From Deinandra increscens subsp. villosa (Eukaryota > Streptophyta > Magnoliopsida > Asterales > Asteraceae), in contig JBCNJP010000006.1 in assembly GCA_039602395.1 (NCBI GenBank), positions 17,596,952-17,660,951 on the forward strand: DNA of 64,000 nt. The letters run 5' to 3'. Made by a program: the position numbers and the translations under genes. Each line of letters begins with the position of its first letter. Position 1 is the first letter of the stretch. This document shows, one piece after another, positions 11,656-23,300 of this stretch. The notes under the pieces were generated by a model. It was given only the letters and a program-made list of their open reading frames with translations, was not told the origin of the DNA and made no database searches.

Positions 11656-12907
11656 GAGCAATTCTGTTTTGATGTTAGTACTCCGATTCCAGCGAATATA
11701 TGGTGAAACCAGCGTGTGCAGTCTTCCTTTCCTTTCCTCCTCCACGCGCCTGCAACTTCCCCCCCCCCCCCCCAAACTTCTTTCTTTTGTTTGACCGTAA
11801 CCCTTCTTAACCCATTTTTTGTGCCCGTTTTTACCATTAAAACCACCATTTAAACCACGTTTTTATGTCCCACCTTAAGACCCAAGTTTAATGGCACCTT
11901 AATCATCAAAAACCGTTTCCAGTTAATGATTTTCACTAAAAATTCTTATTTTCTTGAAACCACCATTGAAACTAAACTTAAAGCTCCAAATCGACCCATC
12001 TCCGACCTCGTCCACTATAAATTGAGACCGTGAACCTGTTATAGACCTGCTCACGATCAAAAACCCTCTCCCAATTTCAGTTTTCATTCGGGCAATCAAA
12101 AACCACCAATTTCTAGGGCTCCAAACTTGTTCGTGCAATTACGGGCTCAATTCTCCGTCAAATTCAGCAAGTAAGTAGTCCATTCCACTTAGTTTTTCAT
12201 TATCTACAAAACCCCTCCGTTAATTTTAGGTTTTATCGTGTTATTTCATATGTCAATTTTAGGGTTCTTCGTGATTTGGGGTTTTAATTTATGAAAACAT
12301 AAGTTGTGACCTAATTAGTTTAATCTAAGCATTCCAATATCAATTATCTATTCTAAATCACGAATGTTGCAATTAGAATATATTCATAATTATTTTTTCT
12401 ATTTTATTACATGTTATCATCTTCTATATCTATCTATATATATATATATATATATATAAATTGTATATATCACATGATAGAATTATTTATTCCTTAGGAT
12501 GTTGACTATAAATCATAATAAAAAAATTATGATGAATCCATAATCATTAGATCCTATTATAAAATGAAATACTTTTATAATTATTGTATATTACATACTC
12601 GTGCATTGGGTATATTGAATTACTTTGAAATAGTTATAACATCATAGTCTAGATATAATCCAAACATCATATATTGTTTTTACGAGTCATTCATTATCAC
12701 ATTATTAATCAATTCACAATCACCTTATACAAAACCCCTTTATGGTTTTGTTAGACGATTGTAATTTTGTTATTATGTTTATTATTATTTATTATTATTA
12801 TTATCATTTTTGTTAATTAATATTAATATTATATAAGATTCTATATATATTACATCAACATTTATGAGTTATTCAAATAATTACTGATTAGTAGTTATTA
12901 TGACAAC

Positions 12908-13024
<117 letters not shown>

Positions 13025-14077
13025 CATTAGTTAATGTTGTAACCTAATTCAAACTTATTATATAAACACCTTGAGTTATTCAAATAATTAATGAATATTA
13101 AAACACATGTCATTATGCCATAATAATTTACTTAACATTTATATTACTCATAAATACACTATATAACTTTTGTCAGATAAATAACATTTCTTTAAACAAA
13201 ACCCCAAATGCCCACGAACCCCTAGTCTCCTAGCTTCGTTATTCAACTAGGTCCCCTCGTTTCCTTTAGGTTGACATTCGGACTACTACTATCATTCTCA
13301 CGTTCTTTCGTGGAAACTCTTAAACCTATCAAGTAATCCTTGCCCCTTTTTCCCGTTTTACATTTTGAGGTGCAACATATATCCTACATCAATCTATTGG
13401 TTTTCATGATTTTCATATAATGCGATTGTAGACCATATGTGTGAATGTGTGTAGGATTTCATTCTAGCATAACTTATCAATGTGTTGGATTTCAAGTTTT
13501 TCAAAGTGTTTAATGTATGTCATATCGCATAAACATTAGCGTAAGGCCCGGGGAATCAAAGATAGATCTATTGGCTGACAACCCACTCAACTTGACCAGT
13601 TTTGGCGTTGGGTGTTTGAGACCTATTTCATATAGTCTAACCTTCGGGTTAGGGAATCCTTGTCATTAAGGGTTGTTTATACATTATTTCATGTTGTCAT
13701 CTTATCTAGTATGTTGAATTTTCATCTCATTCTATCATAGGATACAACTCGCATGTATTTCATTTTATATATCATGTTACATATTAAACCTGTGATTACT
13801 CACCAACTTTTTAGTTGACCTTATGTTATACATGTTGCAGGAAATGATAACGTTTGATCCAAGTTGCTCCACTTAGGGATTTGGACCTAGTTAAATTCTT
13901 AATAAGACATTGTTGAATCGTTTATTTTATGCTTTAATTTCAAGTTTATGTAATGACCTTTTATTATTAATAAAATTGGTGTTATTTAAATATTGTCATC
14001 TTAATTTAGTTGTCATGAGCTTTTGGGCAATCTAATCATGACCTGACGTTTCCGCTGTCGGTTGGGGTGTGACAGAT

Positions 14078-14090
14078 TGGTATCAGAGCC
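14078..14090 (+). promoter_or_regulatory. Primer binding site (Met-tRNA type) of E1
   Basis: TGGTATCAGAGCC is the complement of the 3' end of plant initiator tRNA-Met including CCA, placed three bases after the LTR end. It primes minus-strand DNA synthesis. Confidence 0.93.
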
Positions 14091-14928
14091 ATGGCTATAG
14101 GGAATTAGGTTATTAAAAACAGAATGACCTAGACTATTTGCCTTAGGTGTCTAAAACACAAAATCTCGTGTTATGCATGCTTAGTTTAGAGATTTTCCTT
14201 TTATGCTTACCTTGCCTTAGTTAGGACGTGTCTTACACTTATTCATACACTTCACACTATCTTCCGAACCCAAGCTTAGCACTTAGCACACATACATACA
14301 CGAAATCTTAAGGCTTCCTAACCTTTTTCCTTAGTGATGGTACCTTACGTACCATTTTAGGGTTTTGTTTTGATTTTCAAATTCCATCGGAGTTAGGTTA
14401 TTTGTAATGGACATGTAGTAACTAGAAGGGTGAAAACATCGGTAGTTGGGGTCTCTGTCTAAGGTAAGTGTTGCGTATAAATTCAAACCCACTGTCTGAC
14501 TTGGACGCTTACCTGGGACGCCCTAATGAGAGTGTTGTAGCCTATTAGGCCAAAGCATGTCATAAAAACATTGTTAGGAACCATACTAACTCTGATTAGT
14601 CATAGGTGGTAGTTTCCCAATCGGGAAATGAGAACCATTCCATATGTTCTAAACAAATCAAAAATTATTTCGTGTTTATATGCAATTTTATTTAATTTTT
14701 TTTCTTTCCCCAAGTTATGATATTCCAATGCTTCACAATTCCATGATATTTCACGATCTATGACACCCGACTATTATGATATTGCTTATAATTCCATGAT
14801 TTATATGACGTCATTATTTTCACTATGTGGTTTTTGTCTTCCATTATTTACAATGTATACCCTCGAATCTATCAATTGATCGTTCCATGTTTTCCTTGTC
14901 TCATAAATCTCTCCCTTTTCATTTCATC

Positions 14929-15562
14929 ATGTCTGCTCGTTGCAATGGTATCGGTCATCGAAGCTCTGGCGCTAAGTTGGCTACTCAAATCGCCAAGCAA
15001 ATGGCGGCAGTAATCCCGAACATGATGGTGCAAATCTAACAAAACCTTGGTGCCACCCCCGTCACCCCTGCCAACCAAGTTACTGCTCCTCTAACTTACA
15101 ACTTCAAATATTTCAATTCCTGTAGCCCACCCAAGTTCTCTGGCTCTGAGGGTGCCACTGGTCTACTACAGTGGTTCGAAGGCATCGAAAACACTTTCAT
15201 CAATAGTGATTGCCCCGAAAACCTCAAGGTGCGTCATGCCACCGGTGTCTTCAAAAAAAGGGCACTTACCTGGTGGAACGGGGAGAAACACGCCCGTGGG
15301 ACAGATGCTGCAATGGCTTTGCCTTGGACTGAGTTGAAAGATCTAATGAAGAAGAATTTTTGTCCTGCAAGTGAGCTTCGTGAGCATGCAAATGAATTCT
15401 GGGTCCTCAAGCAGGACAGTGGTGAAAACCATGCTTATATTGACCGCTTTGATGACCTTGCTGAATTGGTCCCTCACCTTGTCACTCCTGTGTCTGTGGC
15501 TATTGAAAAGTACATCAAGGGTTTGCCCATGCAGATCCAAGACAGCGTTTGGGGACGTGACC
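14929..15562 (+). pseudogene. Ty3/gypsy gag (Retrotrans_gag), partial with stop
   Basis: This is the capsid gene of E1. The ATG at 14929 opens a frame reading MSARCNGIGHRSSG, with an in-frame TAA at 15037. The same frame then runs on to the gap at 15563. The second part shows the classic Retrotrans_gag core: FSGSEGATGLLQWFEGIE, then ALTWWNGEKHARG, then a WTELKDLMKKNFCP block and an EFWVLKQ segment. An ATG-initiated frame from 15229 would give only the C-terminal part. The C-terminus, protease and pol are hidden by the gap. The single stop makes this a pseudogene unless it is a sequencing error. Confidence 0.88.
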
Positions 15563-16062
15563 NNNNNNNNNNNNNNNNNNNNNNNNNNNNNNNNNNNNNN
15601 NNNNNNNNNNNNNNNNNNNNNNNNNNNNNNNNNNNNNNNNNNNNNNNNNNNNNNNNNNNNNNNNNNNNNNNNNNNNNNNNNNNNNNNNNNNNNNNNNNNN
15701 NNNNNNNNNNNNNNNNNNNNNNNNNNNNNNNNNNNNNNNNNNNNNNNNNNNNNNNNNNNNNNNNNNNNNNNNNNNNNNNNNNNNNNNNNNNNNNNNNNNN
15801 NNNNNNNNNNNNNNNNNNNNNNNNNNNNNNNNNNNNNNNNNNNNNNNNNNNNNNNNNNNNNNNNNNNNNNNNNNNNNNNNNNNNNNNNNNNNNNNNNNNN
15901 NNNNNNNNNNNNNNNNNNNNNNNNNNNNNNNNNNNNNNNNNNNNNNNNNNNNNNNNNNNNNNNNNNNNNNNNNNNNNNNNNNNNNNNNNNNNNNNNNNNN
16001 NNNNNNNNNNNNNNNNNNNNNNNNNNNNNNNNNNNNNNNNNNNNNNNNNNNNNNNNNNNNNN
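15563..16062. other. Assembly gap (500 N)
   Basis: Exactly 500 N. The left side is E1 gag. The right side is the internal region of a different, LARD-like element, so the join cannot be read as one element. Confidence 1.
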
Positions 16063-16639
16063 ATCAAGCTGCCTTAGACAGCTTAGGATTACGTCTTCCT
16101 TAGGACAAATGCAAAGACGTCAAGATAGACAACCTCAAGACAAATGTTGATACACGGACGAGCCTGACGATTAGAAACTAGCAGCAACGGCAAACTTAGA
16201 AGTCGGAATTCGATATTAGGAATTGTCACACAGTGTATTACACCGATGCAAGTAAATGATCAGTATTTGACAAATGTTCTTCAAGTCAAGCTAGGGTTAA
16301 CGATAGATAAATATAAACGTTAAATGAATTGACTCGCGGGATGCTACACGCAAAACTGGAAGGCTCGGCTTCATATGCAAGGATCGTGATGGCTCGGCAG
16401 TAAAGATTACAAAACAGGGAAGTACATGGGTCAAGAGGTAAGTCATACTCAACTGTATGCCATTGACTCAAAGACAAAACCAAGAAACAGAAGAACGTAC
16501 CAGTGACGTGTCAGATCCAAATAAATTATCCAGAAAATCCTATGAGCAGCACGAAGCAACGCCAGAAGCAAATGCTAGAAGCAACAACGCCAGAAGTAGA
16601 AGCACCGTACCAGTTATCTCCAACAGAAGCCAGAAGATT

Positions 16640-16815
16640 TCTTTAGACCAAATATATCGCCTTAGGATACTCCAGCAATTTCAAGACGAAGGATGGAAGC
16701 CAAGGATATGCATAGACTGCAAGAAGATAGCTGTCAGTAAGAAGCAGATATCCTTTGTTAAGGATCAACAAACCATTCAACCAACTACGAGGAGCAAGAC
16801 GATTCCCCAAAGATG
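16640..16815 (+). pseudogene. Degenerate gypsy reverse transcriptase fragment
   Basis: The frame includes ILQQFQDEGWKPRICIDCKK, matching the stretch before and in the first RT block of Ty3/gypsy (R-x-C-x-D-Y-x-x-x-N). The homologous piece at 37798-37995 keeps more of the family pattern. After the CKK the frame here shifts and becomes meaningless. Confidence 0.6.
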
Positions 16816-18142
16816 ATCTGAGATCAGATTAGCACCAGCTAAAAGAGTAAGAATGAAACTGTAAGAGAATGAGCTTTTCGGAAGCAAAATGACATTCAAG
16901 TTATCAGAGTGGTGATAGTAATGTATGAACATTTGAATGACAAATCGCTAACTAGATCACAAAGAGTCTACATGTAAGATCTCGAAGCATAAGCATTGCT
17001 GAAAAGGAAGTACTGAGGATCAGGAAAAGAGAGAGGCTATGCTAATACATCTGAAGCCGCTAAGACTTTCCAAGGATGTAACACCATTAGGTTGACTAAG
17101 AAGATGTCAAGTCCTTTTGGAATCCTAATCAGTAGCAGGCATGAAATGAAGTAATGAACAAATTAACTTGGGCATCGGTACGATCATTACCGATTAGGCC
17201 TAATGGAAAAGGGAAATTGCAGCAAAAGTGTTTACACTCAAGAGATGCAAACAACAAACGAGGTTATACGCAGAATGTCCAAATTAGTTATTTAAGTAAG
17301 TAATAGATAGTCATGAATTATACTGATTTTGTTGTGGTTAGAATAGTAATATCGCCCTACACCAGACTAGTAATAGTACGCCTCTAGTTGTATCCAGGGT
17401 GTGGTGGATACGCCGCTGGTACATCCTATATATATACACCTAAGGTACAACCAGAAGTGGCACTAGAATTAGTCTCGTGCAGGTAGATATTACGGGCCAC
17501 TGTGGAAAACAAATAAGTAGCATTCATGAATACATATCACTTACTAACGAGTGACTGAGGGACTGTTGATGTCCAGAAGAGAAGTTCAAATCTTATAGCA
17601 TACGGATAAATGTTTAAAGTACGCAGAAGGTTAAAGCAGAATGACAGAAGCTTCGCGATAAATTTCAACTTTAGGAAATTCGAAGCATATTCCGGTGGGA
17701 TTCATAATCAGGCTACCCTATATAGCTAAAAAGTTATGACACCACCTAGATAATGTGTGACTGATAAAAGAAAGAGTTCCTTTATTTTGAGAGACGTATT
17801 CTCCCAAATCGTTAGCTAGACTGTTCATTAGGGATTCATTCCTAAAAAGTACTAGCAACAGTTATAGAAATGCGGTTCACATTCTAATTGTGAACATGAT
17901 TTTGTGAATAGAATAGTTAAAGTATTACCTTATAGGTAATAGAGTTAAATGATAGATGGTCATAGAAAGTTTGTTACGATGTTAAAATCGTAGCCTAGGA
18001 ACCAAGTGGTTCATATGATATGGATGCATTAAATGCATAGAAAAGTTTCCGGATTAATCCGGGAAAGGAAGAAAGGTGAGAAGGTAAAGAACTCATTGTG
18101 AGTTAAATCACAGTTTGAGCAAGTTTCGAGGACGAAACCTTT

Positions 18143-18158
18143 TTAAGGGGGGTAGAGT
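18143..18158 (+). promoter_or_regulatory. Polypurine tract before central LTR
   Basis: AAGGGGGGTAGAG immediately precedes the TGTAACACCCC LTR start. The same tract stands before the LTR at 39328. Polypurine tracts prime plus-strand synthesis. Confidence 0.85.
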
Positions 18159-20324
18159 TGTAACACCCCAAAATTTCATGACTTAAATTATATACGTGTG
18201 CTATATTTGTTAAGTAGCTGAAATATATGTGATATAATATATATACGTATAATAGAGAAACGTCACGATTCGCGTACGAATATTCGGCACGACATTCGAG
18301 GAAACGTCAAGAGGCGAAATTATAGAATATGATAGATAACGAAAAATAAAGACCGTGGGCGCAAACGGTTCTCAAATCCGAGTTATAACGAAGCGGGAAA
18401 ACGCAAAATAGTGATTTAGGCCCGGTTTGTAATAAACCGTAATTAAAGCACGAACAGTCACTAAATTAATACCGAGGCAAAAGTAGAATATCAGGTATTG
18501 TTAAATACTTGATTTATAATCATTATAAAATATAATTGCGACGTTCGGCACGAAAAACGATGAAATCGGTAACCGGTGTTGTTATGCGATAATAGCCGAA
18601 ATCAATTCGGTTAGCCGTTCGAGATGATTTTAGTGACTCGGCAAAGTATAAATAATTATTATAATACTTATAAAGAATTTCAGTCAAGAAGATGTATTCG
18701 GTCTGTGAAACGGCCGAGATTGCGACGCCGATTAGCACGCGCTTTCTACCGTGTAATTAATAAAGCGATCACCAATTGACGTTATGGCTGAAGAATAAAC
18801 ATAATAATGAATAATTAGTTGAACTCCCGTAATATTTTAGATGTTCGAGAATTTTTATGAACCGGTTACAAAATATTAAATTATTTAACGGGCTTCAGAA
18901 TACGGGTATAATACCTACTTATTAATATGTACCCCGTATGAAATATCTAATGTTACTTGTTCCCTACTTCACTTCTTGAATAGCTGTCAGAAAATGTTGA
19001 GATTGAATCATCAAATATTTTGATTAGTCATGCATGTACGTGTGTAGTGTAAGTTCAATTCATTTCCAATTCCTTTGTACTATAAATACATACAAACACA
19101 TACAGTTTCAAACACAACTCACAAATCAAATGCATACACAATTTAAGAAAAGGAAACGACAAAATAATAAGAAGGAAAAGAGAGAGAGAGAAGAAAGAGT
19201 CGGCACTCTAGTCCTCTCCCTTCACTTCGTTTTTCCGGCGACAAAACCCGGCACCCCCTCGTCCTTCCTTTCCCGATTTTCCGGCAAAGCAGCTCGCAAC
19301 CCCCATCACACTGCCGTCGAAACCCAGCCGTCTCCTGTCCTTTCTCCGATGAACACCGGTGAAACCTCGCAAACCTGCAACCCTCACGGCAAACCCTCTC
19401 CGACGTTCCTTCCGGCGAAGCTCCACCCTGTTCGAACCCCGGCGACCTGCTGCTTCGTTTCCCGGCCAACGTAGTTCGCGACCAGCAGCCATCAACCGGC
19501 GACCTTGCGTCGTCCTTCGATCAGACGATCAACACCACAGCTCCGGCAAAGCATACCCAGTTCGGCAGCCTCACCCCCTGCTCTGTCCGTTCAACCCAGC
19601 AGCAACAGCTCACAATGAGGTGGTCTATGATGGGTGTTATTTCATGTGGGTTGATATTCTTGATGCTTATGGTGGTGCTAGGCGGTTGGAGATGGTGACT
19701 GTGAGCCATGGCGGTGGCGAACCGCCGGACAACACCTAGTAAACGAAAGAAGATGATGATGATGTTTCGTTCGAGCGATCGGAAATGACAACAGTGGTGG
19801 TGGTAAGCCATCGGTGCAGCGGCAGTGGTGGCGGCATAATGAAGGTGACGGTATTTTATGCTTATTATTTCGATTGTATACGGCTATGTTCGAGATGGTA
19901 TTCGGTGACGTGCGGTTGACGACGGGGCATGACGGCAGCGGCGATGGGCTACCGGGATAGCAGAGAATGGTAGCGGTAGTCAACGGTCGTTGAAGGTGGT
20001 CCACGGTGGCGGCAAACGAGGTATAAACTAGTGACGTTAATAAAACCCGTCTATATGTTCGGTCAACATTTCGGTGGCGTAACGAGGTCCAAACGACAAA
20101 CCGACAACGGGGAAATGCTCGTGGTGAGAAAATAGTCGGGAAGGACTATTCGTTTGTCAAGAACGGACAACTTTATTATTCGGTTATTTTGGACTCGTTT
20201 CACGACCCGTCAAAGAGGTAAACACGTTATATATTTGTTATTATTACAAATATTATTGTTAAGTTAAAGTTTATATGAAATCATAATAGAACGTGGTAAA
20301 TGATATAAATATATATTTAAGACG

Positions 20325-20361
<37 letters not shown>
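18159..20361 (+). repeat. Shared central LARD-like LTR, left half
   Basis: The LTR starts TGTAACACCCC after a polypurine tract and matches 39328-41490 closely. It contains a TATA box at 19081 and, after it, a GC-rich stretch (19200-20200). It is cut at 20361, in its (TA)n run, by two Helitrons and resumes at 32535. Without the Helitrons and MULE the full LTR is about 4.2 kb. Open frames in the GC-rich part (for example 19034-19474 and 19359-19739, plus strand) are kept in the second LTR but match no family I know. Confidence 0.88.
19081..19087 (+). promoter_or_regulatory. TATA box of central LTR
   Basis: TATAAAT about 920 bp into the LTR, followed by A/C-rich sequence. It is conserved at 40242 in the other LTR. 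Confidence 0.7.
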
Positions 20362-20362
<1 letters not shown>

Positions 20363-23300
20363 TAGCCGTGTGCCCGCGCGTTGCGGCGGCGACAGTGTAT
20401 AGTGTGTTATTTGCCTTCTGTTCGCGCGTTATGACGGCATGATAATTTACATCGCGGTATTCATTTATGTTAGCACAATGCGGCCACTGACAATCTATAA
20501 TGTGATACATTTTTAGGGAAACTTGTGCGATGTTACGGGGACGACAATCCACCAACGCCGTATTTTTTTGTTAGTTTATTAATCATCTCGTGATATATTG
20601 TATTATACATCTGTAGTTATATTTCTTGTATTAGCTCGTTCGGTGACGACAAATATTTACAACATGATATTCGTTTCTGTTAGTGCGATGCAGTGCGACG
20701 ATAATTTATAACGCGGTACATGTTTTGCAAGTATATGTTTTTCAGTGTACTTTGTATTGTACGTCTGTTAGTTTTTTCACATTCGTAGCATCGATACAGT
20801 TTATCTATGTTATGTGGCTTGCAGAGATCTCAATCAAATAATAAAGAAGACAAAAATAATGTTGGATAACTTGTGCTAAACATAGTAATTTATAAATAAA
20901 TTTCAAACACAAAAATATTAAAATATAAGTCATAAACACAGGTTTACGCTCATATTTGACACAACTTTGTTAAAACATGATTTAAAATTTGTGTAAGTTT
21001 TTAGAACCGGACCGAACAGCAAACCGGTTGTTTTACCGATTCACTGGTCCAACTGGTCCGAACGGATTTAAGAACCAGATGATCTCAAGCGTAATTTATT
21101 AGTGTTATAAAGTAAAATGTAAAAATATAAATAAAATAAAAGTCTAATTCATTATTTCCGAACTGGTCATTTAATCCTCATATAGTAATAGTGAAAAACA
21201 ATCTACATATTACATCAAGATTATAGTCTAAAACAAATTGTTCCTAGATCACTTTACAAGTACGTGGAATGTTACGTAGTGCTTTGTGTTCGAAATATAC
21301 TAACCAAAATTTTGTATTTTTATCACTGAAACTGGCCTTAAACTCTCCTAATTTAATTTTCTTTCAATCAATTCTTCAAACATCATTCCCCTTTGTAATC
21401 CTCAGCTCTTTAATAAAATTATGTTTAGGTTCAACCCGTATACCAGCTTCACCGGTTCAAACCAGGTTACAAATAAATCCTCAGCCCTTAAAAAAAATCG
21501 GTTCTACCCGTAATACAAACATGCTATTAACTCTAGACCCATTAATACAAAACATGCTATTAACTCTTGACCCATTTACGTCGCTTTCTTAGATTTTAAC
21601 TTGGGTTCATAACAAACCAAAAAAACATCCAACCACCACTATTCTTTACATCTCCTTCATATAAACCAAGACTTAAGCTAGCTTCTTCACATCTCCTTCA
21701 AATTTACTCTTAGGAATGAAATCCAATACTGAGAATGCGCATCTTCATCTACCCTTGAATAACCATCTTCTATTTACACTATACAATAACATTAAACAAC
21801 ATATTATGCTGAGATAAAGATAAAAAGAAACAATAGCTGAGAATGCACCTTTTCAACCTCTTGTTTTTGATATAGCATCAAAGCCTGCACAAATTTATAG
21901 ATTAAGTTAGCCATCATCACTGAATTGTTGTGGAGCTAACTGCGGCTCGCTCAATATCAGGCATGTATCTTGGTGTTTTTATTTCCATATCCGAAAATCA
22001 ATTACTACTAATTAGATAGAAGTATATGTGACTCTACTCACTTGAATGCAATATAATATATAATAACAAATCATATAGTAAGATAGAATGACCGACATGA
22101 ACGAATTATCAAAAGTGACGAACCTGAATCAACAACGATCTTTATAATCGCAGCGGGTCGAAATAGACCTGAATTGACCACAAAATTAAGAAAATAGCCT
22201 CAAGTTAATATAATACTCTTAATAGAATTTGTTCAGTTTACGTTGTAACTATTTTGAATAGAAGCAAAAAAAAAAAATCTTCAAATTCAATAATAAAAAA
22301 AAATCTGCCAAAGTTCATATATAGACTTTAAAAGGAAACCAAATCACCTATTCTAAGAAAGGAATTAACCCCATAACCAAATAACCAAATTTGGAGAAAG
22401 ATATCAGTTTAGTCTTAACGCCAAAAGATGCATCCAAATACACAACCTATCTTGTTATCATCCGACCTGTTCATCCACTGGTTGGGTCAGGTTTGGACCT
22501 GATCTGTGGGTTGGGTCAACGGTCGGGTTAACACCAACAGTATTACTTTGGTTCATGGACACAAAGACTTTTTTTTATAATTTATTCACTGCTAATAATC
22601 CACCTACAAAACATAAATACCATACCACTAATCAGCACAAAGAAATATAATAAGAGGCAACCTGATTGCAACTATGACATTACAGGTTACCTCTAAACAT
22701 AGTAAGATATCCAAATTCAAGTTGTGTACATACAAAAGCAACTCTTAAATCTATAACTATGCAACATAAATGTATCTTTAGAATCTAAAGTTAGTCAAAA
22801 CATCATCAGGGTAACCAGATAACATGAATGAAAAACACCCCGAACAAAAATTAGATGTTACATATTTCATTTAAAAGCCCCAACACTACCAAACACTTAT
22901 TTGAAAACTTATTTAGACTCCCACTTAAACAACTTTTGATACATATACAAACTTCTTTGTATAATTAGCCCGAGTCCACCAACGGATTAGACTGATAAAG
23001 ACATTTAGAAAACATGTCAAAAGCATAAAAATTTGAGGTAATCTATGACAATGCTTCTTTGTAGCTAGTAATTTAAAAAATCAAGTTAAGAGACAACATA
23101 AGATCCAAAAGCACATATGAAACATACCGGTTATAAAAAACTATTAGTGTTGAAAATAACAATCTATCTAATAACACTACTCATGTAACATGAGTTTTAG
23201 TTGACTTTAAATATCAAAAATGTGTTTTAAAAATTTGTTATGCTTACAGATCCATTCTCAAGAGCTCCTAAACATGACCAACAAACACACCTAAAACATC

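Larger units (their letters stand above)
16063..18158 (+). mobile_element. Internal region of LARD-like gypsy derivative, copy 1 (3' part)
   Basis: This region aligns with 37219-39327 nearly base for base with small indels. It lacks intact coding potential. A short RT-like relic lies at 16640-16815. The region ends with a purine tract at 18143-18158 directly before an LTR. Its 5' part and own 5' LTR are lost in the gap to the left. It reads as a non-autonomous derivative of a Ty3/gypsy element. Confidence 0.8.

Noticed and set aside
15229..16150. Long open frames across 15563-16062
   Set aside because: They are artefacts of translating N. Only the part up to 15562 is gag.
19143..19495. Arg/Gly-rich minus-strand proteins in the LTR
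   Set aside because: They are antisense to the transcribed GC-rich leader and have no domain. Composition explains them.
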